The translations under genes were made by a program, and so were the position numbers. 64,000 bases of DNA from the NCBI RefSeq assembly GCF_003696235.1, contig NZ_RFFJ01000001.1, positions 62,001-126,000 of the forward strand. Reading direction: 5' to 3'. Below the pieces are notes generated by a model that made no database searches, was not told where the DNA came from, and saw only the letters and a program-made list of their open reading frames with translations. The stretch's first letter is position 1; every line of letters begins with the position of its first letter. Below, one piece after another: positions 8,388 to 16,861 of this stretch. Source of the DNA: Streptomyces triticirhizae (GTDB lineage Bacteria; Actinomycetota; Actinomycetes; Streptomycetales; Streptomycetaceae).

Positions 8388-8846
8388 ATGCGCACGACCA
8401 TCCGCACCTCGCCCGTTCCGTTCACCTTCCACATCCTGGCCACCACCGCGACCAACCACGTGCTGATGGTGCGGGGGAAGCGGGAGGGGATGGACGACGG
8501 CTGGGTGCTCCCGCACGGCACCGTCCCGCAGGGGCGCTGCGCCATCCTCGCCGCGCGGGAAGTCCTCAACGAGACGACGGGGCTCGACCGTTCGCTCTCC
8601 GAGGTGCTGGCCGTCACGCCGACCACCGACGACGACGGGGCGCTCACCGGCTTCTCCTATGTCCTGGACGGCGGGGTGATCCCGGAGCTGCCGTCCAACG
8701 ACCCGGCCGAGGGCGCGAGTTGGGTGCCGATGCGCGAGCTGCACGAGCCGCCGGCGCTCTACCAGTACGCGATCATCGCCGCCGGCCAACGCCGCCGCCT
8801 CCCCCTCCTCGTCAACGCCGACCGCCCCGACGCCGCGTTCATCTGA
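8388..8846 (+). CDS. NUDIX-like protein with a degenerate Nudix box
   Basis: A 152-residue protein with the layout of a NUDIX hydrolase: a first strand with MVRGKREGMDDGWVLPHG, then a box region GTVPQGRCAILAAREVLNET, and FSYVL / ASWVPMREL further on. The box departs from GX5EX7REUXEEXGU: the first Glu position is Arg, one catalytic Glu is Asn, and an extra residue precedes the final Gly. It may bind a nucleotide without hydrolysing it. It is the last gene of the HATPase-led group. Confidence 0.6.
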   Translation: MRTTIRTSPVPFTFHILATTATNHVLMVRGKREGMDDGWVLPHGTVPQGRCAILAAREVLNETTGLDRSLSEVLAVTPTTDDDGALTGFSYVLDGGVIPELPSNDPAEGASWVPMRELHEPPALYQYAIIAAGQRRRLPLLVNADRPDAAFI

Positions 8847-9147
8847 CCCAGCCCGACAGCGCGGCCCCGCAGTTCCTGCTGGTGGTAGGCCAAAGCGCCG
8901 CACCTTGGTGAACCTCGATACCGGGTTTCGCTGAGCTGGTCCAACAGCTGGGGACGCGTTCTGCGACCACGGTGTTCTGGCGCTGATCGCCGGACGCCAA
9001 CGGCCCCGCGATACCAGCGTTCGTCTGATCCACGAAGGGTGTGGCACTGCGGCATACACGCCCACACCGCGAGAGGAGATCATGGCCGTGAGCATCAGCT
9101 CCAAGCGTCTCGCGGTGTGGGCACGGCTCTGTGGTCGTGTTCGGGAG
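8847..9147. other. Intergenic stretch between convergent genes
   Basis: About 300 bases between the NUDIX-like gene (plus) and the cluster regulator (minus). I find no supported gene and no strong terminator hairpin here. Both genes read into this space. Confidence 0.35.
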
Positions 9148-10557
9148 CTACGCGGCTGTGCCGTCGGCTCGGATTGGGGCGGGAAGGGTGCTCAGGCGTT
9201 CCGTCAGCTGGGTGGCCGAGTCGATCGTCGAGGTGTTGAGGAGGCGTCCGAGTCGGGCCAGGCGGGTTCGGGCGGTGGCCCGGAGGCGCTGTGGAGGGAT
9301 CAGGTCGAGCACGCCGAGGGCGCGGTTGGCTGCTTCTTCAGGGGTGTCGCGGGCCTCGGCGAGTGCGAGGACGAGGGTGGCGGCCACCCACGCCGGTGTC
9401 TCGGCGGGTGCGGCGGCGATGGATTCGCGGGCGACGTTGGCGGCGCGGTCGAAGCGTTCGAGGGTGAGGTGGGCTTCGGCGACGTGCAGGCGGTGCTCGG
9501 CTCGGTCGTAGCCGAAGCGTCCGGGGAGTTCCACGGCGGAGCGCATGATCTCGTCGCTTTCGCTGATGACGTCGTCTGCTTCCGATACCTGCTGTGTGGC
9601 CGCGAGCGTGGGCAGCAGCGCCCAGCCCAGGAGTTGGGCACGGCGCAGGCCCTCGGGGGCGTGTTGCAGGCCGTACCGTGCGTGGTTCTGGGCGTGGTCC
9701 CAGTCCCTGCGGGCGGTGGCGACCATGGCCAGTGCCCCGCTGGCCCACGCGGAGAGCGCGGGTTCGTGCGTGGATTCGCCGAGTGCGCCGGCCAGGGTGA
9801 GATGAGTTCTGGCTCCGGCGCGGTCGTCCAGGTGGTAGGCGAGGTTACCGAGAAGCGCCGACAGCCAGCCGACCTGCCGCCGAAGGCCTTCCGTTTCCCC
9901 GGGGTCCGCTCCGGCGACGGCCTTGGACAGAAGGTTCCGCGTTGCGCGGACCTCTTCGAGCAGGACGGCCGGTGGGTGCTTGCTGTAGTTGAGGGCGTAG
10001 TGCTCCACGGCCGCCTCGGCCAGAGCAACGAGGGCCGGGGAGTCGCCTGGGGCTTCCAGGACGGCCCACTGCACGGATTCGCGGATGGCGGGCAGTCCGC
10101 TGGCGGTCGTCATGGGTCCCCTTCGGCTGGTGGTCGTCTCCTCGCTCTGGTGCTGACGGTAGTGGAGAGGCTGCGGGGACGCGCAGGTGCTACACCACAA
10201 GCAGCGTGTCGCCAGCCCAAGTTGGTCGGGCCGGGCTCCGTACGCCCGGGAGATCATCAGCCGGTACTCGTCTCCGGGCGCCTCCTGCCCGTGCTCGTAC
10301 CGGCACAGCGCGGCCGGCGTCAGGCCCGGTGGCAGCAGGCCGTCGGATCGGTAGACGGCCGCCACCTCGCGCACCGCCTGCGGGCGCGACCACCCCAGCG
10401 CCAGACGCCACGCCTCCAGGGCCGTCAGCTCCGGCAGCGCCGTTCGGAGGCTGGTGACGATCCGTTCCTGGGGGTGCCCGTCGCGCTGGCACTGAGCACG
10501 GATACGGGATGCCTCCCGCTGAATCTCCGCGCGCCGACTTCGGGTGACTCTGCTCAT
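9148..10557 (-). CDS. XRE/TPR regulator, probable regulator of the 7-deazapurine-type operon
   Basis: A 469-residue protein. The N-terminal part holds a DNA-binding region (ALGWSRPQAVREVAAVYRSD, then PAALCRYEHGQEAPGDEYRL), a Cys pair (CLWCSTCASPQ) and a long helical TPR-like array typical of Streptomyces signal-responsive regulators (GARTHLTLAGALGEST; RAEHRLHVAEAHLTLERFDR). It is transcribed away from the queD operon across a 231-base divergent region, the usual position for a cluster-situated regulator. The start at ATG 10557 removes an upstream extension that reads like non-coding sequence. Its ligand is unknown. Confidence 0.75.
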   Translation of the reverse strand: MSRVTRSRRAEIQREASRIRAQCQRDGHPQERIVTSLRTALPELTALEAWRLALGWSRPQAVREVAAVYRSDGLLPPGLTPAALCRYEHGQEAPGDEYRLMISRAYGARPDQLGLATRCLWCSTCASPQPLHYRQHQSEETTTSRRGPMTTASGLPAIRESVQWAVLEAPGDSPALVALAEAAVEHYALNYSKHPPAVLLEEVRATRNLLSKAVAGADPGETEGLRRQVGWLSALLGNLAYHLDDRAGARTHLTLAGALGESTHEPALSAWASGALAMVATARRDWDHAQNHARYGLQHAPEGLRRAQLLGWALLPTLAATQQVSEADDVISESDEIMRSAVELPGRFGYDRAEHRLHVAEAHLTLERFDRAANVARESIAAAPAETPAWVAATLVLALAEARDTPEEAANRALGVLDLIPPQRLRATARTRLARLGRLLNTSTIDSATQLTERLSTLPAPIRADGTAA

Positions 10558-10788
10558 GGCCCGCCCCTTCGCCACAACCCCTGCCCGCCAGCGTCCCGGT
10601 GGACACCGGACGGACATTGCGCAGACCCATCAATGTTCCAACAAGACACCCGCAATGACGGCTGATCAGCTCCGCACGCATCGTGGGAGGGCAGTGTCAA
10701 CCGCCCGCTGAACCTTCCGCCAGCCCACCGGGCCGCTCTGGCCTTCGGCGGCCGGAGGCGCCTCGTCCGCAACACAAGAAGGAGCATC
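10558..10788. promoter_or_regulatory. Divergent promoter region of the cluster
   Basis: 231 bases between the regulator gene (minus) and queD (plus). The promoter of the 13-gene operon must lie here or in the upstream half, because later genes overlap or are only a few dozen bases apart. I see the AAGAAGGAG ribosome site of queD at its end, but no riboswitch-like structure that I can defend. Confidence 0.45.
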
Positions 10789-11199
10789 ATGGACTTACGT
10801 TCCATTCTGTTGCCGCCCGGGACCTTCACCATCGGCAAGAAGTTCGACTTCGAGGCCGGCCACCGGCTCGCCGGGCTGGCCCCCGGGCACAAGTGCGCCC
10901 GGCAGCACGGCCACAGCTACGAGGTCGAGGTCCTCCTGACCGCGCCCACCCTGGAGATCCCCGGGTTCGTCACGGACTTCGGCCTGCTCGGCCCGTTCAA
11001 GGAGTTCCTGGACACCGAGCTGGACCACCGCGACCTGCACGAGATCCTCCCCTTCGAGCCGACCTCGGAGCGCCTCGCCCAGTTCCTGGCCGGCTGGTTC
11101 ATCCAACACCTCCAGCCGAAGGTCCACGGCCGCCTGGTCGCCGTCAACGTCCGTGAGACGAGGAGCAGTTGGGCCCGCTTCGACGTGGAGGAGCGGTGA
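10789..11199 (+). CDS. queD: 6-carboxytetrahydropterin synthase QueD
   Basis: A 136-residue enzyme of the PTPS/QueD family, of normal length. It converts 7,8-dihydroneopterin triphosphate to 6-carboxy-5,6,7,8-tetrahydropterin, the second step towards 7-deazaguanines. The zinc ligands are H25 (FEAGHRL) and H40 and H42 (CARQHGH). The catalytic Cys is C36 in the CxxxHGH pattern that marks QueD-type members. VTDFG, LDHRDLHE, PTSERLAQF and VRET are the other family blocks. The start ATG follows AAGAAGGAG. It overlaps queE by 4 bases and opens the operon. Confidence 0.93.
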   Translation: MDLRSILLPPGTFTIGKKFDFEAGHRLAGLAPGHKCARQHGHSYEVEVLLTAPTLEIPGFVTDFGLLGPFKEFLDTELDHRDLHEILPFEPTSERLAQFLAGWFIQHLQPKVHGRLVAVNVRETRSSWARFDVEER

Positions 11200-11942
11200 C
11201 CACCTCCGAGCCGACCGACATCGACCCGGCGGCAGACGATGCGGCGTTCCGGCTGATCGTCGCGGAGTGCTTCGGCGTCGAGGCATCGACCTTCCAGGGC
11301 GAGGGCCCGAGCTGCGGGCACCCCGCCCTGTTCATCCGCCTGTCCCGGTGCAACCTCACCTGCGCCAGGTGCGACACCCAGTACACCTGGGACTGGTCCC
11401 GGTTCGACCCGCGCGAGGAGTCGGCGAGGCGGACGGTGGCTGGCCTCGTGGCCTGGGCCACGTCCTCCCTGGTGGAGTTGGTCGTGATCACCGGCGGGGA
11501 GCCGCTGCTCCAGCAGAAGCGTCTGGTGCCGCTCGTGCGGCAGCTGCTGGCTGCCGGGAAGCGGGTGGAGTTCGAGACGAACGGCACCCTCGCGCCGCTG
11601 CCCGGGCTGGTGGTTGACGGCGTCCACTTCAACGTCTCGCCCAAGATCGCCAGCTTTGGTGTGGACGAGGCCAAGAGCGTCGTGCCCGCCGCGCTGGAGG
11701 CGTTCGCGGCGTCCGGGCGGGCGGTGTTCAAGTTCGTCGCGTCCTCGGTGGCCGACCTCGACCGGATCGCCGAGCTGGCCGACGCGCACCGGTTGGCGCC
11801 GGTGTGGGTGATGCCCGAGGGCAACACCGTGGACGCGATCACCGCGACGACGCGGGCGCTCGCGGACGCGGTCGCGGCCCGGCACTGGCACTTCACCACC
11901 CGGCTGCACGTGCTTGCCTTCGCCGGCGCGCGGGGCCGCTGA
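11196..11942 (+). CDS. queE: 7-carboxy-7-deazaguanine synthase QueE
   Basis: A 248-residue radical SAM enzyme starting at GTG 11196, which overlaps the queD stop (GTGA) and has GGAGGAG upstream. It rearranges 6-carboxytetrahydropterin to 7-carboxy-7-deazaguanine (CDG). The FeS motif is CxxxCxxC at C52, C56 and C59 (SRCNLTCARCDTQYTWDW). FQGEGP near the N-terminus, TGGEPLLQ, ETNGT and the NVSPK substrate block all match QueE. With queD and folE it forms a complete CDG pathway. No queC gene follows. Confidence 0.93.
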   Translation: MTTSEPTDIDPAADDAAFRLIVAECFGVEASTFQGEGPSCGHPALFIRLSRCNLTCARCDTQYTWDWSRFDPREESARRTVAGLVAWATSSLVELVVITGGEPLLQQKRLVPLVRQLLAAGKRVEFETNGTLAPLPGLVVDGVHFNVSPKIASFGVDEAKSVVPAALEAFAASGRAVFKFVASSVADLDRIAELADAHRLAPVWVMPEGNTVDAITATTRALADAVAARHWHFTTRLHVLAFAGARGR

Positions 11943-11994
11943 TCTCCCGCCCCTGGCCCATCCGTTCCCCTCAACTCCCGGGAGGAAGAGGTCC

Positions 11995-12630
11995 ATGACG
12001 AGCTTCGCCACCGGCTCCACGCCTGAGCCGAGCCTCGCCCCGACGACCAATCGATCCATCGCCGCCATCGACACCGGTCGGGTCGCCGACCTGATCTCCC
12101 AGCTGCTGGTCGAGCTGGGCGAGGACCCCTCCCGCGAAGGGCTGCTCGGCACCCCTGACCGGGTCGCGGCCTGGTGGAGCACCTTCCTGTCCCCGGGTGG
12201 CGCCGCGCCGGCCGCCTGTTTCGCCGAGTCCCAGGTGAGCGACCAACTGGTCGTCGTCGGCGGCATGAGCGTGTGGTCGCTGTGCGAGCACCACCTGCTG
12301 CCCATGAACCTCCACGTGACCGCCGGCTACGTGCCGGAAGGCGAGGTGGTGGGTCTGTCGAAGTTCGGGCGGATCGCCCGGCACTTCGCCGGCCGGCTTC
12401 AGGTCCAGGAACGCTTCACCCGGCAGGTCGCAGAGCACCTGGCCGGCGTGATCGGACGCGAGGACGTCGCCGTCGCGGTACGCGGCACGCACCTGTGCAT
12501 GACCATGCGCGGCGTGCGGATGGAAGACGCCCGCACCACCACGGTGCACACCGGCGGCAGGTTCTGGAGCGACCCGGTGCTCAACCAGCAGTTCGTCACC
12601 CTCGCCGCTGCCCGGTGGAACGCGGCCTGA
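11995..12630 (+). CDS. folE: GTP cyclohydrolase I FolE
   Basis: A 211-residue type I GTP cyclohydrolase, slightly short at the N-terminus. It opens GTP to give dihydroneopterin triphosphate, the substrate of QueD. The zinc ligands are C97 and H100 (SLCEHHLLP) and C168 (HLCMTMRG); the catalytic histidines correspond to H99 and H166. GRIARHFAGRLQVQERFT is the conserved helix. The start ATG at 11995 follows GGGAGGAAGAGG. As a cluster-located copy it is likely dedicated to this pathway rather than to folate synthesis. Confidence 0.93.
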   Translation: MTSFATGSTPEPSLAPTTNRSIAAIDTGRVADLISQLLVELGEDPSREGLLGTPDRVAAWWSTFLSPGGAAPAACFAESQVSDQLVVVGGMSVWSLCEHHLLPMNLHVTAGYVPEGEVVGLSKFGRIARHFAGRLQVQERFTRQVAEHLAGVIGREDVAVAVRGTHLCMTMRGVRMEDARTTTVHTGGRFWSDPVLNQQFVTLAAARWNAA

Positions 12631-12670
12631 CTCTCAACTGGCAAGCAAAGCAAGGAGGCAGGGACAGCAG

Positions 12671-13201
12671 ATGGCCACGTCACGAACTCCGCGCGCGAGC
12701 AACGCTGACCGGCCTGCCCCCGTGTTTCTGACGTGGGAGGACATCGGCGCCGCCACCCAGACCATCGCGGATCAGGTGACGGCCGGCGGGGCGCCTGACG
12801 TGGTGGTGGGCATCGTACGCGGCGGCATGATCCCGGCCGCCTGGCTCGCCCACCGTCTCGGAATCCGCGACGTGCGCGCCATCGAGGTCACCCACACCAC
12901 CGGCGACGGCATCCACGCCGCCAAGACCCTGCTGCCAACCACCCGCAACCCCGCCTCGCTCGGCGACCTGACGGGCTTGGACGTGCTGCTCGTGGACGAC
13001 ATCGCCGGCAGCGGGGCGACGCTCGCCCACACGGCCAGCCTGCTCCGCGGCCTCGGCACCGCCCGCGTGCGCACCGCGGTCCTCACGGTGAACCGGGCCA
13101 ACTGGACGCAGGAGACCGAGCCCCACCACGCCATCGACCACATCGCGTCGCTGAACGACACCTGGATCGTTTTCCCCTGGGAGGGACAGCATGAGCGCTG
13201 A
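12671..13201 (+). CDS. Type I phosphoribosyltransferase
   Basis: A 176-residue type I phosphoribosyltransferase. The PRPP-binding loop is VLLVDDIAGSGATL at about residues 107-120, and the N-terminal VVVGIVRGGMIPA block is typical of xanthine/hypoxanthine-guanine PRTases. The known toyocamycin-type clusters of Streptomyces also contain a PRTase that puts a ribose phosphate on the 7-deazapurine base. By analogy this enzyme would turn CDG, or a derivative, into its ribotide. The gene ends 11 bases inside the next one. Confidence 0.85.
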   Translation: MATSRTPRASNADRPAPVFLTWEDIGAATQTIADQVTAGGAPDVVVGIVRGGMIPAAWLAHRLGIRDVRAIEVTHTTGDGIHAAKTLLPTTRNPASLGDLTGLDVLLVDDIAGSGATLAHTASLLRGLGTARVRTAVLTVNRANWTQETEPHHAIDHIASLNDTWIVFPWEGQHER

Positions 13202-14009
13202 ACTGGACGAGCAGTACCGCACCCGGCCGGGCACGCCGATGATCGGCCCGTACAGCACCAACCAGATGGACGACTTCTACGCCGCGCTCAACCTCGGTGA
13301 GGCGAAGCCGTCCGGACTGATGAACCTGATGCAGCACCTCATCGTCGCCGAGCGGTGCGCGGATGGCGCCAGTGTGCTCGATGTGTGCTGCGGCCGGGGG
13401 CTGGCCCTGCCGCTGCTGCACCGGTACGCGCCGAAGATCTCCCGCTACGTCGGTCTGGACATCAGCCCGGACAACCTCGCCGAGGCCCGCACGCGGCTGG
13501 CCGGCCTGCGCCGCGAGTACGGCAGCCCGTTCCCCGTCGACTTCGTCGAGTGCGACGTCGCCGGCCCGTGGCCGCAGCTGCCGCAGTTCGACGTCGCGTT
13601 GTACACCTCGGCTCTGGAGCACCTGCCGTACCAGCTCGGGGTGAGGAGCCTCGCCGCCGCCGGGGCGGCGCTCGCCCCCAACGGCGTGCTGTACCTCTCC
13701 ACGCCGCAGGCGTTCGGGCTCCCGCCCCGCCCGCTGCGGTATCGGGTCCACGTGTACGAGTGGTCGCGCGAGGAGGTCGTGAGCGCCGTCGAGACCGCCG
13801 GCCTGGTCGTGGACGACGTGATGGGGCTCCTGCCGCCCGAGCCGGACGAGGTGGCCGTCGAACTCGCCGAACGATACGGACCCGGCGCCGTCCACTGGTA
13901 CCGCGACCTGGCCGGCCGAGTGCCGAAGGCGCTGCTGGACACCGTGTCGTCCGTCGTCGTTCCCGACCGGGCGACCGAGCTGCTCTTCGTGTGCCGGAGG
14001 CCGGCATGA
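13191..14009 (+). CDS. Class I SAM-dependent methyltransferase (cluster)
   Basis: A 272-residue methyltransferase with motif I VLDVCCGRGLALPLL, acidic motif II YVGLDISPDN, and a later YTSALEHLPY with the LAPNGVLYLSTPQ strand. It overlaps the PRTase gene by 11 bases and the kinase gene by 4, so it is in the middle of the operon. A methyl donor step on the nucleoside or its side group is expected. The substrate cannot be told from the sequence. Confidence 0.82.
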   Translation: MSAELDEQYRTRPGTPMIGPYSTNQMDDFYAALNLGEAKPSGLMNLMQHLIVAERCADGASVLDVCCGRGLALPLLHRYAPKISRYVGLDISPDNLAEARTRLAGLRREYGSPFPVDFVECDVAGPWPQLPQFDVALYTSALEHLPYQLGVRSLAAAGAALAPNGVLYLSTPQAFGLPPRPLRYRVHVYEWSREEVVSAVETAGLVVDDVMGLLPPEPDEVAVELAERYGPGAVHWYRDLAGRVPKALLDTVSSVVVPDRATELLFVCRRPA

Positions 14010-14728
14010 GCGCCGGCACGATCCCCGGGCCCCGCCGCGCCGGGGAGGTTCCCGGCCGTCCGCTGTGGGTGAGCGTGGAGGGGATCAACGGGGTCGGGAA
14101 GACCACCGCCGTCCGTGCGGCGGCCGCCTCCCTCGGCTCGCGGTGCCTGCGGCTGGACGAGCTGACCGACCAGGCCGCCGACACCCTGCCAGGACAGGTG
14201 ATCGCCGCCCTCGCTGCGGGAGGGGACGTCTGCCTGCGGACCGGGCACCCGGTCGTGGAGACGCTGGCGCTGCTGGCGCTGAAGTTCCGTGAGTTCGAGC
14301 GCCTCACCCCCGAACTGCTGGACGGCGTTGACGTGATCCTTGAGGACCGAGGCGTGGACAGCGTGGCCGTGTGCCAGGGGGCGATCCTGCACGCCGAGCA
14401 CCGGGCCACCCCCGCCCTGGCCGTGGCGGAACAGATCCTGGCCACCGCTCGCCGGTGGCGGTCGATGCCGGACGCCACCCTCCTGCTGGCCGGCGACCGC
14501 GAGATCTGCACGACCCGGTTCACCGCCCGGATCGGCCGACCGCTCCCGGCGAGCGCCGTGGACGTGATCGAGCAGACCGACCGGCTCTATCGAGAACTGG
14601 CCGCTACCGAGCCCGACCGGTTCACCGTGATCGACGTGACCGGCCAAGGCCCGGCGGAGACCGGCGAGGCCGTCGAAGACGCCGTCCGCTCTCTCGTGAC
14701 CCAGCGGGAGGACAGCCGTGCCTCGTGA
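14006..14728 (+). CDS. Thymidylate-kinase-like P-loop kinase (first copy)
   Basis: A 240-residue protein with the TMPK fold. The Walker A is SVEGINGVGKTT at about residues 23-34 and the DR motif region reads ILEDRGVDSVAVCQG, close to the DRY..S..AYQG block of thymidylate kinases. It overlaps both neighbours (ATGA at its start; 11 bases with the radical SAM gene). Its presence with a second, divergent copy in the same operon suggests phosphorylation of an unusual nucleoside or nucleotide, not general dTMP supply. It may also protect against, or activate, the product; that is inference. Confidence 0.8.
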   Translation: MSAGTIPGPRRAGEVPGRPLWVSVEGINGVGKTTAVRAAAASLGSRCLRLDELTDQAADTLPGQVIAALAAGGDVCLRTGHPVVETLALLALKFREFERLTPELLDGVDVILEDRGVDSVAVCQGAILHAEHRATPALAVAEQILATARRWRSMPDATLLLAGDREICTTRFTARIGRPLPASAVDVIEQTDRLYRELAATEPDRFTVIDVTGQGPAETGEAVEDAVRSLVTQREDSRAS

Positions 14729-15752
14729 CATCACCCTGCTGTGGGCCGTGCGTTCGCCCTGCTCGTTTGGCTGCCCGCACTGCTACTTCGGGGAGTTGGA
14801 GGAGCACAAGGAGACGCTCCCCGAGGGGCCGGGTGTGCTGTCCCATATCCCGGTCCGCGACCTCGACCGTGCCGTCAGGAAGGAGTTCGCCCGGACCCTG
14901 GCCGGCTCGCCGGTCGAACGGGTCGTCCTCGCCGGCGGTGAGCCGCTGGACTGGCTGCCCACCCTCAGCCTGATCAAGACGATCAAGGACGCCGGGTGCG
15001 AGGTCGTCGTCGCGACGAACGGCGTGCCGCTCATCCGGCCCGGCATCGCCCGCCGGCTCGTCGAACTCGGCGTCGACGGTGTCTCGGTGTCCCTGGACAG
15101 CGCGGACGCGACCGTCAACGACCGGCTGCGGCCCTCCCGTTCCGGTCGGGTGGGCCACCGCGAAGTCCTGGCCGGCATCCGCACCCTGCTGAGAGAGCGG
15201 GGCTCCGAGCCGGGCCCCCGGGTCGGTGTCTACACCGTGGTCATGCGCGACCGCCCCCAGGAGATCACCGACGTCGCCCGGCTCGCCTCCGACATCGGCG
15301 TCGACTACTACGTCCCGCAGCCCATCTCCCTCCCGCCCGACCACAAGCTGTTCGCCGAGCGGTGCCACACCTCCGGGGACGTCCCCGCCGTCAAGGACCA
15401 ACTGCGCCGTCTCCAGGCGGAACCCCGAGGACTCTCCCTCCCCGACCCCGCCTACATGCGGCAGTTCCTCGTCTCGATCTCCACCCAGGGCAGCGGCCGG
15501 GTCGCGGACTGCTTCGGCGGGGCGCGCCTGTTCTTCATCCAGCCCGACGGCTCGCTATGGGACTGCCCTTCCGACCGTCGGATCGCCGCCACATCGGCCA
15601 GTGCGCGGCGCACCATCGTCGGCGGCGACGCGCGGACCCTGTTCGCCGACCGCCCCGCGTGCACGGACTGCTCCCACTTCTCCCGGGACTGCGTGAACAT
15701 GGGCCCGCTCGTGCTGGACATGCCCCGCCTCCTCGGAAGGGAGGCACCGTGA
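14718..15752 (+). CDS. Radical SAM protein with SPASM-like C-terminus
   Basis: A 344-residue radical SAM enzyme starting at GTG 14718. The cluster motif is CSFGCPHCYFG (CxxxCxxC, about residues 15-22), followed by AGGEPL and a TIM-barrel pattern. The C-terminal third adds Cys residues (VADCFGG, LWDCPSD, CTDCSHFSRDC) typical of SPASM/Twitch auxiliary FeS domains. Such enzymes modify peptides or small molecules by radical chemistry. Here it may install the amine or carbon fragment attached to the deazaguanine. It overlaps both neighbours. Confidence 0.82.
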   Translation: MPRDITLLWAVRSPCSFGCPHCYFGELEEHKETLPEGPGVLSHIPVRDLDRAVRKEFARTLAGSPVERVVLAGGEPLDWLPTLSLIKTIKDAGCEVVVATNGVPLIRPGIARRLVELGVDGVSVSLDSADATVNDRLRPSRSGRVGHREVLAGIRTLLRERGSEPGPRVGVYTVVMRDRPQEITDVARLASDIGVDYYVPQPISLPPDHKLFAERCHTSGDVPAVKDQLRRLQAEPRGLSLPDPAYMRQFLVSISTQGSGRVADCFGGARLFFIQPDGSLWDCPSDRRIAATSASARRTIVGGDARTLFADRPACTDCSHFSRDCVNMGPLVLDMPRLLGREAP

Positions 15753-16861
15753 CTGGCCTGCCACCGCTCCGCGCGACGGAGGAGCTGAGCCAGAGCACCC
15801 TGGCCGCGCTGGCCGGTATGCCCGACCCCGCCGGCGCCGAATGCACCACCAGGTTCGAGCACGACCTCACCGAGGCGTTCGCCAGCCGCCACGCGGTCTC
15901 GGTCTCCTCCGGCACGATGGCCCTGCACGCCGCGCTGTCCGCAATCGGCGTCGGGCCTGGCGACGAGGTCTTGGTCCCGGCGCTCACCGTCATCATGACG
16001 GCCGCACCGGTCGTTCAGCTCGGCGCGAGACCGGTTTTCGTCGACAGCGACCCCGCCACCCTTGACCTGGACTACGCCGACGCCGCCGCCAAGATCACGG
16101 CCCGCACCATGGCGATCGTCCCGGTGCACCTGTGGGGCAGGATGGGCGACCCGGCCGCCCTCCGCGCCTTCGCCGCCGCGAAAGGGCTCATCATCGTCGA
16201 GGACGCCGCCCAGGCCTTGGGAACCTCGCGTGCCGGCGTCAGAGCCGGAACGGTCGGCGCAACCGGGTGCTTCAGCATGAAGGACGGCAAGCTCCTCTGG
16301 AGTGGTGAGGGCGGCTTCGTCCTGACCGACGACTTCGCTCTCGCCGCCCACGTACGGGCCTTCCGCAGCCACTGGTTGACGCCGCCGCCCGGCAGCCTCC
16401 CTCAAGAACAGCTCGCGGTCAACGCACGCTTGGCCGAGCCGCTCGCCGCGCTCGCGCGGGCCAACTTACGCAAATTTTCTGCTCTGTTGGGGCGCCGCCG
16501 GGCCCAGACGGTTCACCTGCTCCGCGCCCTGCGGGAAGCTCGCGGACTCACGCCGCTGCGGCCAGCGACGGACGAGACGTGGAACCACTACGCCCCGCTC
16601 CTGCACATCGGCCTGCCGAATCCTCGGGCGTTCGCCGAGCACCTCGCTGAACGGGGCGTGCCCAACTCCACCGGCAGCTTCCGGTTGGTGCCGTGCGACA
16701 CCCGTCCCATGTTCACCAGCGCGGACCGGGCACCGTGCCGGGGCGCCGCCCAGATCCTGGACCACACCCTCGCGCTCATCATCACCGAACGCGACGACGA
16801 AGCGGTGCTCGACCGCTACGCCGCCATCATCGCCCGGGAGGCCGCCGCATGGCGCGCATGA
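15749..16861 (+). CDS. DegT/DnrJ/EryC1/StrS-type PLP aminotransferase
   Basis: A 370-residue PLP enzyme starting at GTG 15749 on the stop of the radical SAM gene. The phosphate-binding block is SVSSGTMALHAAL, the pyridine-stacking/Asp block is IVEDAAQALG, and the Schiff-base lysine is K181 within CFSMKDGKLLWSGEGG, aligned with the family pattern FSxxxxKxxxxGEGG. These enzymes usually aminate keto-sugars or cyclitols with glutamate. In this operon it may produce the amine for the ligase, or an amino sugar. Activity is plausible because all key residues are kept. Confidence 0.88.
   Translation: MTGLPPLRATEELSQSTLAALAGMPDPAGAECTTRFEHDLTEAFASRHAVSVSSGTMALHAALSAIGVGPGDEVLVPALTVIMTAAPVVQLGARPVFVDSDPATLDLDYADAAAKITARTMAIVPVHLWGRMGDPAALRAFAAAKGLIIVEDAAQALGTSRAGVRAGTVGATGCFSMKDGKLLWSGEGGFVLTDDFALAAHVRAFRSHWLTPPPGSLPQEQLAVNARLAEPLAALARANLRKFSALLGRRRAQTVHLLRALREARGLTPLRPATDETWNHYAPLLHIGLPNPRAFAEHLAERGVPNSTGSFRLVPCDTRPMFTSADRAPCRGAAQILDHTLALIITERDDEAVLDRYAAIIAREAAAWRA

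Noticed and set aside
8388-8846. Active NUDIX hydrolase
   Set aside because: The fold is likely, but two Glu positions of the Nudix box are changed and the spacing is off by one, so I list it as NUDIX-like only.
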